NCBI RefSeq assembly: GCF_001655615.1
Contig: NZ_CP011567.1
Coordinates: forward strand, 6,420,001 to 6,484,000
Direction of reading: 5' to 3'
Length of the DNA: 64,000 nt
DNA from: Pseudomonas sp. GR 6-02
GTDB lineage: Bacteria; Pseudomonadota; Gammaproteobacteria; Pseudomonadales; Pseudomonadaceae
How positions within the stretch are numbered: the first letter of the stretch is position 1; each line of letters starts with the position of its first letter. Shown in pieces: positions 17,667-27,461 of this stretch. The position numbers and the translations under genes are program-made. Below the pieces are notes generated by a model. That model did not search any database. It saw nothing but the letters and a program-made list of their open reading frames with translations, and had not been told where the DNA came from.

Positions 17667-19850
17667 ATGCGCGATGATCTCTCCCTTCTGCTGAACTCCC
17701 TCAACGATGCCCAACGCCAGGCCGTAGCTGCCTCCGTGGGTCGTCAGTTGGTCCTGGCCGGTGCTGGCTCCGGTAAAACCCGAGTGCTGGTGCACCGTAT
17801 CGCCTGGTTGATCCAGGTCGAAAACGCCTCGCCCCACTCCATTCTGTCGGTGACCTTCACCAACAAGGCCGCTGCCGAGATGCGTCATCGCATCGAGCAG
17901 CTGATGGGTATCAACCCGGCCGGCATGTGGGTCGGCACCTTCCACGGCCTGGCGCACCGCTTATTGCGGGCGCACTGGCAAGAGGCGGGCCTGAGCCAGA
18001 CCTTCCAGATTCTCGACAGCGACGACCAGCAACGGCTGGTCAAGCGGGTGATCCGTGAGCTGGGCCTGGACGAGCAACGCTGGCCGGCCCGGCAGGCCCA
18101 GTGGTTCATCAACGGGCAGAAAGACGAAGGTCTGCGTCCACAACATATTCAAGCCAGCGGCGATCTGTTCCTGGCGACCATGCGCAGCATTTATGAAGCC
18201 TACGAGGCTGCGTGCCTGCGTGCCGGCGTCATCGACTTCTCCGAACTGCTGCTGCGCGCCCTCGATCTGTGGCGCGACCACCCGGGGCTGCTCGCCCATT
18301 ATCAGAAGCGCTTCCGGCACATTCTGGTGGACGAGTTCCAGGACACCAACGCCGTGCAGTACGCCTGGCTGCGTCTGCTGGCCAAGGGTGGCGACAGCCT
18401 GATGGTGGTCGGCGACGACGATCAGTCGATCTATGGCTGGCGCGGCGCGAAAATCGAGAACATCTATCAGTATTCCGACGACTTCCCGGATGCCGAGATC
18501 ATTCGTCTGGAGCAGAACTACCGCTCCACCGCCGGGATCCTCAAGGCCGCCAACGCCCTGATCGCCAACAATACCGGGCGCATGGGCAAAGAGCTGTGGA
18601 CCGATGGTGGCGAAGGCGAAGCGATCAATCTGTACGCCGCGTTCAACGAACACGATGAAGCACGCTACGTGGTTGAAACCATTGAAAGCGCGCTGAAAAC
18701 CGGCTTGGCTCGCAGTGATATCGCGATTCTGTACCGCTCCAACGCCCAATCGCGCGTTTTGGAAGAAGCCTTGCTGCGCGAGCGCATCCCGTACCGCATT
18801 TATGGTGGTCAGCGCTTCTTCGAACGGGCAGAAATCAAGAACGCCATGGCGTATCTGCGTTTGTTGGAAGGTCGTGGCAACGACGCGGCCCTTGAGCGGG
18901 TGATCAACGTTCCGGCCCGTGGCATCGGCGAAAAAACCGTCGAAGCGATTCGCGATCATGCGCGCCACAGCGACGTGTCGATGTGGGAAGCCATGCGTCA
19001 GCTGGTGGCCAACAAGGGCCTGACCGGGCGCGCTGCCGGTGCACTTGGGGCGTTTATGGAGCTGATCGAGAACCTCGCCGCCAAGTGCATGGAAATGCCG
19101 TTGCACCTGATGACCCAGACCGTCATCGAGCAGTCGGGGCTGATCGCCTACCACCAGGCGGAAAAAGGCGAGAAAGGCCAGGCCCGGGTAGAAAACCTTG
19201 AGGAACTGGTCAGCGCCGCGCGCAACTTCGAAAACCCGGAAGAGGACGAAGAGCAATCGCCACTGGCGGCATTCCTCGGCCACGCCTCGCTGGAGGCCGG
19301 GGACACCCAGGCCGACGAGCACGAAGACAGCATTCAGTTGATGACCCTGCACAGCGCCAAGGGCCTGGAATTCCCTTACGTGTTCCTGGTGGGCATGGAA
19401 GAAGGCCTGTTTCCGCACAAAATGAGCCTGGAAGAACCCGGTCGCCTTGAAGAAGAGCGTCGTCTGGCCTATGTCGGTATCACCCGGGCGATGCAGAACC
19501 TGGTGCTGACGTATGCTGAAACCCGACGCTTGTACGGCAGCGAGACCTACAACAAGGTGTCGCGTTTCGTACGTGAAGTGCCGAAAGGCCTGATCCAGGA
19601 AGTGCGACTGTCCAACAGTGTCAGCCGTCCGTTCGGCGGAGGCCAGCAGCAGAGTTCCAGCAGCCTGTTCGGCGGCAGCGAGATCCCGGACACCGGGTTC
19701 AGCCTCGGCCAGACTGTGCGGCATTCGGTGTTCGGCGACGGTGTGATCCTGAATTTCGAAGGCGCCGGTGCTCAAGCGCGGGTGCAGGTGAACTTCAGCG
19801 AAGGCAGCAAGTGGCTGATGCTCGGTTACGCCAAGCTGGAAGCGATCTAA
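17667..19850 (+). CDS. uvrD: DNA helicase II UvrD
   Basis: A 727-residue SF1A helicase, the normal UvrD length. Motif I is AGAGSGKT at residues 31-38; other motifs are VTFTNKAAAEM (Ia), DEFQDTN (II), VGDDDQSIYGWRGA (III), LEQNYRST (IV), TLHSAKGLEFPYVFLVG (V) and YVGITRAM (VI). The C-terminal Tudor-like segment (VRHSVFGDGVILNFEG) that contacts RNA polymerase is present. It unwinds DNA in nucleotide excision and mismatch repair. The gene stands alone, starting 259 bases from the divergent GGDEF-EAL gene. Confidence 0.97.
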   Translation: MRDDLSLLLNSLNDAQRQAVAASVGRQLVLAGAGSGKTRVLVHRIAWLIQVENASPHSILSVTFTNKAAAEMRHRIEQLMGINPAGMWVGTFHGLAHRLLRAHWQEAGLSQTFQILDSDDQQRLVKRVIRELGLDEQRWPARQAQWFINGQKDEGLRPQHIQASGDLFLATMRSIYEAYEAACLRAGVIDFSELLLRALDLWRDHPGLLAHYQKRFRHILVDEFQDTNAVQYAWLRLLAKGGDSLMVVGDDDQSIYGWRGAKIENIYQYSDDFPDAEIIRLEQNYRSTAGILKAANALIANNTGRMGKELWTDGGEGEAINLYAAFNEHDEARYVVETIESALKTGLARSDIAILYRSNAQSRVLEEALLRERIPYRIYGGQRFFERAEIKNAMAYLRLLEGRGNDAALERVINVPARGIGEKTVEAIRDHARHSDVSMWEAMRQLVANKGLTGRAAGALGAFMELIENLAAKCMEMPLHLMTQTVIEQSGLIAYHQAEKGEKGQARVENLEELVSAARNFENPEEDEEQSPLAAFLGHASLEAGDTQADEHEDSIQLMTLHSAKGLEFPYVFLVGMEEGLFPHKMSLEEPGRLEEERRLAYVGITRAMQNLVLTYAETRRLYGSETYNKVSRFVREVPKGLIQEVRLSNSVSRPFGGGQQQSSSSLFGGSEIPDTGFSLGQTVRHSVFGDGVILNFEGAGAQARVQVNFSEGSKWLMLGYAKLEAI

Positions 19851-19938
19851 AACCTGCCAGTGATTTACTGTGGGGGCGAGCCTGCTCACTCCCACAAGGT
19901 TCTGTGTTTCAGATTGATCTTATAAAAGGCGCAAAAAC

Positions 19939-20379
19939 ATGGGCTCGGGTTTCTTTTCTTCCTGGACATTCTGGGCCCTGATGTCGGCGGCGTTTGCCGC
20001 CATGACCGCGATTTTCGCCAAAATCGGCATCGAAAACGTTAACTCGGACTTCGCCACGCTGCTGCGCACGGTGGTGGTTTTGGTCAGCCTGGCCTTGATT
20101 TTGTACGCCACGGGCCAATATCAGTCATTAGGATCGATCTCGGCCAGGAGCTACCTGTTCCTGCTGCTGTCGGGACTGGCCACCGGTGCCTCGTGGATCT
20201 GCTACTTCCGCGCGCTGAAACTGGGGCCGGCCTCGTTGGTCGCTCCGGTGGACAAGCTCAGCGTGGTGCTGGTGGCGGTGCTCGGCGTAATCCTGCTGGG
20301 TGAAAAACTCGACCTGCGCCAATGGAGCGGAATCGGCCTGATTACGGCCGGTGTCGTCATGCTGGCGCTGCGGCGCTAA
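19939..20379 (+). CDS. Single-domain EamA-type transporter
   Basis: A 146-residue membrane protein with about five hydrophobic segments and one EamA unit, half the size of the usual ten-helix DMT transporters. Typical features are FWALMSAAFAAMTAIFAKIG at the start and PVDKLSVVLVAVLGVILLGE near the end. Such half-size proteins work as dimers. The substrate is unknown. AAAGG lies about 9 bases before ATG 19939. It follows uvrD by 88 bases without an obvious terminator. Confidence 0.82.
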   Translation: MGSGFFSSWTFWALMSAAFAAMTAIFAKIGIENVNSDFATLLRTVVVLVSLALILYATGQYQSLGSISARSYLFLLLSGLATGASWICYFRALKLGPASLVAPVDKLSVVLVAVLGVILLGEKLDLRQWSGIGLITAGVVMLALRR

Positions 20380-20558
20380 GCATCCTTCCTACAGAAGCTA
20401 TCCACTCGTCCTACAGACTAACGCTAACAGGCCTTATTGCGCTGACTGAAGCTGAACACAACCTGTCAGGCAAAAGCCCGAAACACTCTGCCGCTAGCCA
20501 GTAACACTTCAGCTGTGCAACATGGCGCGCGTGCCATCCACAAATGGGAATTCCCTTT

Positions 20559-21428
20559 ATGAAACGTTTTCTTAGCATCGCCATGGCGTTGTGCATCGGC
20601 CTGACGATGAGCCTGGACGCCAACGCCAAGCGCTTTGGTGGCGGCAAGAGTGTCGGCGCTGCGCCGACTCACCAGACCAGCCAAATGGCTCCTTCTTCTC
20701 CTGGCGTGGGCGGTGCAGCCGCCACTGCCGGCGCGGCCGGTGCCGCTGGCGCTGCCGCCAAGGCCGGCGGTGCTTCGCGTTGGCTCGGCCCTCTGGCCGG
20801 TATCGCGGCCGGTGGCCTGCTGGCTTCCATGTTCATGGCCGGCGGCTTCCAGGGCATGCAGTTCTTCGACATCCTGATCATGGCGGTCATCGCCTTCCTG
20901 GTCTTCCGCTTCATTGCCGCTCGTCGTCGCAAACAGCAGGAGCATATGGCTCCGGCCGGCGCGCCGATGCAACGTGAAGTGTTCGAGCAGAAGCCAGCCA
21001 TGGGTTCGATCTTCGGCGGTTCGGCCGCACCTGTTGCCCGTCCGGTGATCAATGCTCCGGCCTGGTTCAACGAACAGCGCTTCGTTGAAGCCGCGCGCAA
21101 CCATTTCCAGTCCCTGCAACAGCACTGGGACGCCAACGAAATGGACAAGATCGCCGAGTTCGTGACCCCGCAACTGCTGGAGTTCCTCAAGCGCGAACGT
21201 GCCGACCTGGGCGACGGCTTCCAGTCGACTTACATCGACAACCTCCAGGTACAACTGGACGGCGTTGATGACCGTGCGGACAAGACCATCGCCACCCTGA
21301 CCTTCAGCGGCGTGTCGAAGACCTCGCGTTTCGACCAGGGCGAAGTGTTCAGCGAAAGCTGGAACATGGAACGTCCACAAGGCGAAAACCAGCCTTGGCT
21401 GGTCGCAGGTATCCGCCAGAACAGCTGA
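20559..21428 (+). CDS. Tim44-like domain membrane protein
   Basis: A 289-residue protein with an N-terminal signal or anchor (about 1-24, ending SLDANA), a long Ala/Gly-rich low-complexity stretch (about 45-75), a hydrophobic hairpin (about 77-122, with FFDILIMAVIAFLVFRFIAARRR) and a C-terminal Tim44/MRPL45-like domain (about 165-289, with WFNEQRFVEAARNHFQSLQQ). The domain has an NTF2-like fold that probably binds a protein or lipid partner at the membrane. ATG 20559 is chosen over 20544 because it begins a clean signal peptide. It is monocistronic and ends in a strong terminator. Confidence 0.83.
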   Translation: MKRFLSIAMALCIGLTMSLDANAKRFGGGKSVGAAPTHQTSQMAPSSPGVGGAAATAGAAGAAGAAAKAGGASRWLGPLAGIAAGGLLASMFMAGGFQGMQFFDILIMAVIAFLVFRFIAARRRKQQEHMAPAGAPMQREVFEQKPAMGSIFGGSAAPVARPVINAPAWFNEQRFVEAARNHFQSLQQHWDANEMDKIAEFVTPQLLEFLKRERADLGDGFQSTYIDNLQVQLDGVDDRADKTIATLTFSGVSKTSRFDQGEVFSESWNMERPQGENQPWLVAGIRQNS

Positions 21429-21455
21429 TAACTCCGCGTTTCGCATGCTGTAATG

Positions 21456-21483
21456 AAAACCCCGGCTCTGCCGGGGTTTTCTA
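21456..21483 (+). terminator. Rho-independent terminator after the Tim44-like gene
   Basis: AAAACCCCGGC and GCCGGGGTTTT form a strong stem with a short loop and a T tract, 28 bases past the stop codon. Confidence 0.93.
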
Positions 21484-21562
21484 TTTCACGGTTGCATCTA
21501 TAGCGAGCTACTGTATAAACCGCCCAAACTAAACCGCGCCATCAAGCAAGAGGATCCCGGAC

Positions 21563-21970
21563 GTGGAAGAAATCATCGAACAACTGCGTGAAGCCAACGA
21601 ACCGGTACCGGTCCCCTTGGAGTTGCCCGACGAAGATCTGCTGGTAGAAATCGAAGAGCAACTGTTCATCGACATTCCCTTCGTATTCAGAGAATTTCTG
21701 CTGACCGTCAGCGATGTTGTCTACGGCAGCCTGGAGCCGGTGACCGTCACCGACCCGCAATCCCACACCTACCTGCCGGACGTTGCCGCCAACGCCTGGG
21801 ACGCTGGTGTTGATCGCAGCCTGATCCCGATCTGCCAGGACGGTGACAACTACTACTGCGTCGAAGAAGACGGCACCGTGGTGTTGTGGCTGGCCGAAGA
21901 AGAGTTACTCGCCGAAGAAACCTGGGAATCGGTCTGGCACTGGGCACGGGACGTCTGGCTGGAAAGCTGA
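21563..21970 (+). CDS. SMI1/KNR4 family protein
   Basis: A 135-residue, very acidic protein matching the SMI1/KNR4 (SUKH) fold: ELPDEDLLVEIEEQLFIDIPFVFREFLLTVSD is the typical helix-strand opening, and DNYYCVEEDGTVVLW the central strand pair. Members act as immunity proteins or in regulation. No toxin gene is adjacent, so a housekeeping or orphan role is likelier. It starts at GTG 21563 with AAGAGG about 10 bases upstream. Confidence 0.8.
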   Translation: MEEIIEQLREANEPVPVPLELPDEDLLVEIEEQLFIDIPFVFREFLLTVSDVVYGSLEPVTVTDPQSHTYLPDVAANAWDAGVDRSLIPICQDGDNYYCVEEDGTVVLWLAEEELLAEETWESVWHWARDVWLES

Positions 21971-21990
21971 TTTAACCCTGCACGACTTTT

Positions 21991-22121
21991 TGTAGCAGCT
22001 GGCGCAGCCTGCGTTCGGCTGCGAAGCAGTCGTAAACCCTGACACCCGGTTAACCTGAATCACCTCGTAGCCTGATTGGCGACTGCTGCGCAGTCGAACG
22101 CAGCCTTCGGCAGCTGCTACA
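21991..22121. repeat. REPIN-type inverted repeat (41-base imperfect arms)
   Basis: Arms 21991-22031 and 22081-22121 are imperfect inverted copies beginning TGTAGCAGCTG, about 50 bases apart. It belongs to the GGAGCTGCCGGAGGCTGCG-like family also seen at 24589 and 62605. It lies between convergent genes (SMI1/KNR4 and the antiporter). Confidence 0.82.
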
Positions 22122-22135
22122 GGGATTCGTCACGC

Positions 22136-23898
22136 TCAATGCTCGGCCGAATCCTTGTGGTTATCCAGGGTTTCCAGCAAGGCCACCTGCATCCGCGTAT
22201 GCACGCGGATGAACCAGCGCCAGAGCAGCGCCGCTATCCCAGCCGCGACCACGACAATCAGCACCAGCAACTTGTTGGTCGGCAGAATACTGGCCGACAA
22301 GGCCGCCAGCAGCAGGAAAATCACCAGCAGCGAGAGGATCGGGATCACTTCGGCGATCACCCGACGCACTCGCTGCGTGTGGCGGCCGGCCATCTCCGAC
22401 TTCACCCCCATTTCTGCCAGCAGCATCGACAGCGCCTTGAGCTTGCGATAGGCGGCGATCAGGAACGGCAGCGACAACAGCAACGCCCCACCCCAGATCA
22501 ACGCTTTCTGCCAGCTCGGGTCGCTGATCCAGTCTTGCAGGTAAACGGACATGCGCTCGGCGAAGAAGGCGCCCGATAAAAAGATCGCAACCACCAGCGC
22601 CAGATTGACCCCCACCTGCAACAGAATCCGCCGAATCATCGACGCCAACAGCGCGCCCTCGCCCTGAGGCTGGATGCTGCGCAGCCATTCGCCATACATC
22701 CCCAGCACACGAGCCAGGCGCTGCGGCATCACGGCAGCAAGCTTGATCGACAGCGGATCGGCCGCGCGGATCAGATAGGGCGTCAACAGCGTGGTGATCA
22801 CCGAGACGGCCACAGCCACCGGATAGAGAAAGCTGCTGGTGACCTGCAGCGTCATGCCCAGCGCGGCGATGATGAAAGAGAATTCGCCAATCTGTGAAAG
22901 CCCCATCCCCACGCGCAGTGAGGTGCGTCCGTCATTGCCGGCGATAAACGCGCCAAGGCCGCAGGACAGCATCTTGCCCAGCACTACCGCCACAGTGATC
23001 ACCGCAATCGGCCAGGCGTATTGCAGCAGGATCATCGGGTCGAGCATCAGGCCGATGGCGACGAAGAAGATCGCACTGACAGGTCGCGAACCGGCTCGAT
23101 CAACTGCTCGATCTTCAGCAGCTGGCGCGATTCGGCCATGATCGCACCGATCAGGAACGCGCCGAGAACCATGCTGTATTCAAGCTTGACCACCAGCAGG
23201 CAGAAGCCGAAACACAGGCCCAGCACGGTAATCAGCAACATCTCATTGCTTTCGAATTTCGCCACATAGGCCAGTAGTCGCGGCACCAGCAGAATACCGA
23301 TGACCAGTGCGACAATCATGAACAGGGAAAGCTTGCCGACGGTGGAAAAGACTTCGCCGGAACTGACCGTGCCGCTGACGGCGATGCTCGACAGCAAGGC
23401 GATGATGCCGATACCGAGGATGTCCTCGACGATCAGTACGCCGAAGATCAACTGCGCAAAACGCTCGTTCTTCATCTTCAGGTCGTTGAGCGCCTTGACG
23501 ATGATGGTGGTCGAGGAAATCGCCAGGATCGCGCCGAGGAACAGCGAATCCATGGTATTCCAGTCGAACCAGCGGCCGATTTCGTAGCCGATCCAGATCA
23601 TCAGGACGATTTCCAGGAAAGCCGCGATAAACGCCGTGGCGCCGACCTTGAACAGCTTGCGCAGGCTGAACTCCAGCCCCAGGCAGAACATCAGGAAAAT
23701 CACCCCGAGCTCGGCGAGGGTCTTGATGGTTTCTTCGTCGTGGATCAGGCCGAAGGGCGGTGTGTGCGGGCCGATAATGAAACCGGCGACGATGTAGCCG
23801 AGCACCACCGGTTGTTTGAGACGATGAAAGAGCACGGTCACCACACCCGCAATCAACATGATCACTGCCAGATCCTGAATGAAACTGATGGCATGCAT
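22136..23898 (-). pseudogene. Kef-type cation/proton antiporter (CPA2), interrupted by a one-base frameshift
   Basis: Together the two frames encode a CPA2 antiporter of about 587 residues. The first part (from ATG 23898, preceded by AAGGAG) runs from MHAISFIQDLAVIM to IEPVRDL, then shifts into SVRSSSSPSA and stops at 23047. The second frame continues as LMLDPMILLQYAWPIAV to 22136. Family members read roughly PVRDLFSAIFFVAIGLMLDP here. The plus-strand sequence CTGACAGGTC near 23077-23086 lacks one A that would restore this. About 12 membrane segments are spread over both parts; there is no TrkA-N domain. Either a true null allele or a sequencing error. Confidence 0.85.
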
Positions 23899-24102
23899 GG
23901 TGTGTGGCTCCTTCGGGGGTGGGCTTTTGAAGGGTAACACCACGACTTCCGGCGCAAAGACGGTGCAATATATGGAAACAGATCGCTTCGGGCGTGACGG
24001 CGCCTCCCCGCCCGGCGTCCCGATAACTGTTGGTTTGAAAAACACCGACAAGCACCCACAGAGGTGCCCCCCCAAACCCTGCCTTGAACCCGTGAGTACG
24101 TT

Positions 24103-24585
24103 ATGGAACCCGGAAACGCCCAGCTGTCGATGACGGTATTGATGACCCCCGACATGGCCAACTTCTCTGGCAATGTCCACGGCGGCACCCTGCTCAAATA
24201 CCTCGATGAAGTGGCCTACGCTTGCGCCAGCCGGTATGCCGGCCGTTACGTAGTGACCTTGTCGGTGGATCAGGTGATCTTCCGCGAGCCGATTCATGTC
24301 GGTGAGCTGGTGACCTTTCTGGCCTCGGTCAACTACACCGGTAATACCTCGATGGAAGTGGGCATCAAGGTCGTGACCGAGAACATTCGCGAGCGCTCGG
24401 TGCGCCACACCAACAGCTGCTTCTTCACCATGGTCGCGGTGGATGACCAGCGTAAACCGGCCTCCGTCCCGCCACTGCAACCGCAGAACAGCGAAGACAA
24501 GCGTCGGTACATGCAGGCCCAGCAGCGTCGGCAGATTCGTCAGGAACTGGAAAAGCGCTATCAGGAAATCAAGGGCGACGCTTAA
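24103..24585 (+). CDS. Acyl-CoA thioesterase, hot-dog fold (YciA-like)
   Basis: A 160-residue single hot-dog protein of the YciA/BACH type. The signature is DMANFSGNVHGGTLLKYLDEVAYACASRY, which carries the catalytic Asp-containing helix, then VTLSVDQVIFREPIHVGELV. It hydrolyses acyl-CoA thioesters in the cytoplasm. The C-terminal 35 residues are charged (QQRRQIRQELEKRYQE). It is divergent from the antiporter gene. Confidence 0.9.
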   Translation: MEPGNAQLSMTVLMTPDMANFSGNVHGGTLLKYLDEVAYACASRYAGRYVVTLSVDQVIFREPIHVGELVTFLASVNYTGNTSMEVGIKVVTENIRERSVRHTNSCFFTMVAVDDQRKPASVPPLQPQNSEDKRRYMQAQQRRQIRQELEKRYQEIKGDA

Positions 24586-24588
24586 AGC

Positions 24589-24651
24589 AAAAGATCGCGC
24601 CCTGGGCAGCGCCCACAGACGCGCAGGAGCTGCCGAAGGCTGCGATCTTTT
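24589..24651. repeat. Hairpin between convergent genes, REP-related terminator
   Basis: AAAAGATCGC (24589-24598) pairs with GCGATCTTTT (24642-24651); the inner part contains GGAGCTGCCGAAGGCTGCG, related to the 21991 and 62605 repeats. It sits just after the thioesterase stop and before the pdxY stop. Confidence 0.7.
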
Positions 24652-24665
24652 CTACCGCCACACCA

Positions 24666-25538
24666 TTACAAACTGATCGCTACCGCCTCGAACCGCACCC
24701 GGGGATGGGCGATCCGGTCCTGCGCCCGCACCAGTTCCAATTCATAGCTGGCACACGCCTGGGTTTCCAGCAGCACTTCATGCACCGCCGCCGCGGTGAA
24801 TTCGAAGGCGCTCAGCAGACTGTCACCCAGCAGCACACGCGCCAGGAACAGCCCGGAAGTCAGATCGCCAACGCCCACCGGCTGACGCGGGAACGCCAGC
24901 AACGGCCGACGCAAGTGCCAGCTGCCTTCAGCGGTCACCAGCAACATCTCGAAGCCATCCGTCAGTTTGCCGGGATAGTCGAGATGCTTGACCAACACCG
25001 CCTTCGGACCGCGCGCCAGCAGCGCCCGCGCCATGGCCAGGCAATCGAACAGTGACTGCGCCTTGCGCCCCGAGAAGCTGTTCAGCTCCAGCTGATTCGG
25101 GCACATGAAGTCGGCTAACGCCGCCGCCTCTTCCAGCAGGAAATCGCTGACTTCGGCTGGAACACTGCAGCCCTTCTCCGGATGGCCCATCACCGGATCG
25201 CAGAGGTACAAGGCTTTGGGATTGATCGATTTGATTCGCTCCACTCCCGCCAGAATCGCCCGCCCTTGGGCCGCGCTGCCGAGGTAGCCGGACAACACGG
25301 CGTCGCAGTTGCCCAGTTCGCCAATCGCCGCGATGCCCTCCACCAACTCCGGAATCTGATGCGGGGCCAGCACTTCCCCGGCCCACTGGCCATATTGCGT
25401 GTGGTTGGAGAACTGCACGGTATTGAGCGGCCAGACGTTCACCCCGACCCGCTGCATCGGGAAAACCGCGGCGCTGTTGCCAGCGTGGCCGAACACCACA
25501 TGGGACTGGATGGCGAGCAGATGGGGCGTACGTTTCAT
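24666..25538 (-). CDS. pdxY: Pyridoxal kinase PdxY
   Basis: A 290-residue ribokinase-fold kinase that phosphorylates pyridoxal to PLP in the salvage pathway. The family signature [23 protein letters not shown] and [14 protein letters not shown] are present, with the catalytic [15 protein letters not shown] segment (Gly-x-Gly-Asp) near the C terminus. The length matches PdxY. It is transcribed alone, divergent from the DUF3301 gene. Confidence 0.95.
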   Translation of the reverse strand: MKRTPHLLAIQSHVVFGHAGNSAAVFPMQRVGVNVWPLNTVQFSNHTQYGQWAGEVLAPHQIPELVEGIAAIGELGNCDAVLSGYLGSAAQGRAILAGVERIKSINPKALYLCDPVMGHPEKGCSVPAEVSDFLLEEAAALADFMCPNQLELNSFSGRKAQSLFDCLAMARALLARGPKAVLVKHLDYPGKLTDGFEMLLVTAEGSWHLRRPLLAFPRQPVGVGDLTSGLFLARVLLGDSLLSAFEFTAAAVHEVLLETQACASYELELVRAQDRIAHPRVRFEAVAISL

Positions 25539-25658
25539 GCGGTGAGTTTTCCATAAACCGATTGAAATTCGAGCCGCGCAGTATGCGACTAAACGCAGCC
25601 TGTACGACAGACCAGAGACGCAGTTAAGCTGACACTATCTTGTTGGAGCACCCTGTTG

Positions 25659-26072
25659 ATGCTGACCCTAGGAAATATCTTCGTGCTGATGCTGCTCGCC
25701 ACCGGTGGCGCATGGCTGTGGCACAACCACGGCTTGCGCGAACGCGCACTGGAGCGGGTTCAGCAGCATTGCGCCAAGCTGCGGATCGAGCTGCTGGACG
25801 GCAACGTAGCCTTGAAGAAGATCGCTTTCATTAAAGACGCCAACGGCCGTCGGCGCCTGGCCCGTGTGTATAACTTCGAATTTACCGTGACCGGCGAAAC
25901 CCGCCACAACGGCACCATCACTCAGTTCGGCGCCCATAGCGCACACATCGAGCTCGCGCCCTACCCAATGCCATTCGACGACACACCGCCGGTGGTCGAA
26001 GTCGCAAAACCCAGCGCCGAGGTGATTGAATTGAGCCAGTGGCGGCAAGAACACACCAAGTGGCGTCCCTGA
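25659..26072 (+). CDS. DUF3301 family protein
   Basis: A 137-residue protein with an N-terminal hydrophobic anchor (about 5-20) and the DUF3301 core: RERALERVQQHCAKLRIELLDGNVALKKI followed by an aromatic beta segment VYNFEFTVTG. The family is widespread in gammaproteobacteria and uncharacterised. ATG 25659 is preferred over TTG 25656; TTGGAG is upstream. It is convergent with the COG0523 gene across a strong hairpin. Confidence 0.82.
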   Translation: MLTLGNIFVLMLLATGGAWLWHNHGLRERALERVQQHCAKLRIELLDGNVALKKIAFIKDANGRRRLARVYNFEFTVTGETRHNGTITQFGAHSAHIELAPYPMPFDDTPPVVEVAKPSAEVIELSQWRQEHTKWRP

Positions 26073-26109
26073 AGATCAAAAGATCGCAGCCTGCGATTTT
26101 TTGATCTTC
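26071..26109. terminator. Bidirectional terminator, 19-bp stem
   Basis: GAAGATCAAAAGATCGCAG (26071-26089) pairs with 26091-26109 with a single G-T type mismatch. It spans the ends of both convergent genes. Confidence 0.85.
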
Positions 26110-27073
26110 AAACCGACCGGCAATCGGCCAGATCTCTTTGCAGCGACTCAACATCCTGCACTTCACTGAAAATCAGCTCGATGCGCGAATCCCTTCGCCA
26201 TTCGCTGGGTTGCCAATCCAGTAACGAGTTATTCAGCGCGTTGGCCGACACCCAACCCTCTACGCTGTGGATAACCAGCTTCGCCCGCAACCATTCAAGG
26301 CTCTCAAGCCACTTTCCGACAAGCACGGCATCGAATGTCTGACTCGGATGCCAGCGCCAGCCGACGCTCCAGCCACCCTCTTGCGCCTGACTCAAGCAAA
26401 TCGGCTGCGCAGGGTCAGTCCAGATGGCCGGCATCTGTGCCAGCCCCTTGGGCACGATGAAGTTATCCACACCCGCGACAGCCTGAGCCTTGAGGCCCGG
26501 TAACTCGCTCAGCGGCAAGACAGCTTGCTGCGTCCAGTACAAAGGACGCGACGGCAACTGTGCGACAACTCGCTGGCGATCACTGTCGTCGAGGCTTTCT
26601 GCCTTGTTCAGCAACAGCAACCCGGCACTGTCCAACGCTTGCAGTTGCGCCGCTGGCAGCGGTTTTCCAGCCGCGAGCGCCTGGGCGTCCAGCACCAGCA
26701 CGCAAGGCTGCACCGCCAGGACGCCTTGCCACGGCGCCTCGCTCAATTGCCTGAGCAACTGCGCCGGATGCCCCAGCCCGGAGGGCTCGATGAACAGTCG
26801 ATCCGGTCGTGCCTTGCGCAGCAGCCGCCCGAGGCCGACCTGAAACGGCGCACCATTGACGCAACACAAACACCCCCCGGCCACTTCCCCCAGTGCGATA
26901 CCATCGACGTCCTGGGTCAGCAGCGCAGCATCCAGGCCGATCTGGCCGAACTCGTTGATCAGCACCGCCCAGCGCTCACCGGCCGGCCGCTGCGCCAGCA
27001 GGTGCTTGATCAGGCTGGTCTTGCCGGCACCCAGCGGGCCGGCGATGACGTGGGTGGGAATGTTCTGCAACAT
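26108..27073 (-). CDS. COG0523 (CobW/G3E) GTPase, metallochaperone-like
   Basis: A 321-residue G3E GTPase with Walker A GPLGAGKTS (residues 12-20) and the COG0523 metal motif GEVAGGCLCCVNG, Cys at 68, 70 and 71. It also has an NKAE guanine motif (LLLLNKAESLDD) and a C-terminal CobW_C-type domain. Such proteins move zinc or other metals into client proteins. It differs clearly from ZigA, so the window has two paralogues. The ORF is open to 27376, but MLQNIPTHVIAG at 27073 begins the domain and the upstream part overlaps the divergent gene. No Zur box is visible in its promoter. Confidence 0.88.
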   Translation of the reverse strand: MLQNIPTHVIAGPLGAGKTSLIKHLLAQRPAGERWAVLINEFGQIGLDAALLTQDVDGIALGEVAGGCLCCVNGAPFQVGLGRLLRKARPDRLFIEPSGLGHPAQLLRQLSEAPWQGVLAVQPCVLVLDAQALAAGKPLPAAQLQALDSAGLLLLNKAESLDDSDRQRVVAQLPSRPLYWTQQAVLPLSELPGLKAQAVAGVDNFIVPKGLAQMPAIWTDPAQPICLSQAQEGGWSVGWRWHPSQTFDAVLVGKWLESLEWLRAKLVIHSVEGWVSANALNNSLLDWQPSEWRRDSRIELIFSEVQDVESLQRDLADCRSV

Positions 27074-27100
27074 GGTCGAAGTTTTCTGAGGAGGTAAAGG

Positions 27101-27457
27101 ATGCGGTTGATGGGATGGTCGTTGCTTCTGGCGCTCATGTCGGGTGAAGCGCTGGCCCAGGCCTGCGTGGTACATAGTACGGCTGAGCGGCTGGACGTGA
27201 AGGTCTGCCAGCAGAACCGCAACATCCCGGAAAAACTGTTCGCCGACGGCTTCTGCCAGCCGAATCTGGCCGGGCAGAAAGTCGAGGTGCAGTACGTCGA
27301 CCAATGCCCCGCCGGCGCGTTCGGGGTATGCAGCAACGCTCAAGTCGCCAATATGCCTTACCGGCAGGATATTCACTATTACGGCGTGGCCACCGATGCG
27401 GCGTATCTGAAGCCGTTTTGCGAAGCCCAGAGCCAGGGAACCTGGCTCAAACCTTGA
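27101..27457 (+). CDS. Small secreted Cys-containing protein
   Basis: A 118-residue protein with a signal peptide (about 1-20, ending EALAQA) and a mature part with six Cys (ACVV, VCQQ, FCQP, QCPA, VCSN, FCEA), presumably three disulfides in the periplasm. I recognise no domain. A strong GAGGAGG lies before ATG 27101. It sits between the two COG0523 GTPase genes and is divergent from one of them, so it may belong to the metal block by position only. Confidence 0.7.
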   Translation: MRLMGWSLLLALMSGEALAQACVVHSTAERLDVKVCQQNRNIPEKLFADGFCQPNLAGQKVEVQYVDQCPAGAFGVCSNAQVANMPYRQDIHYYGVATDAAYLKPFCEAQSQGTWLKP

Positions 27458-27461
27458 GCTG

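Noticed and set aside
17961..19895. Long minus-strand reading frame of 644 codons
   Set aside because: It is the complement of uvrD; no ribosome binding site or domain.
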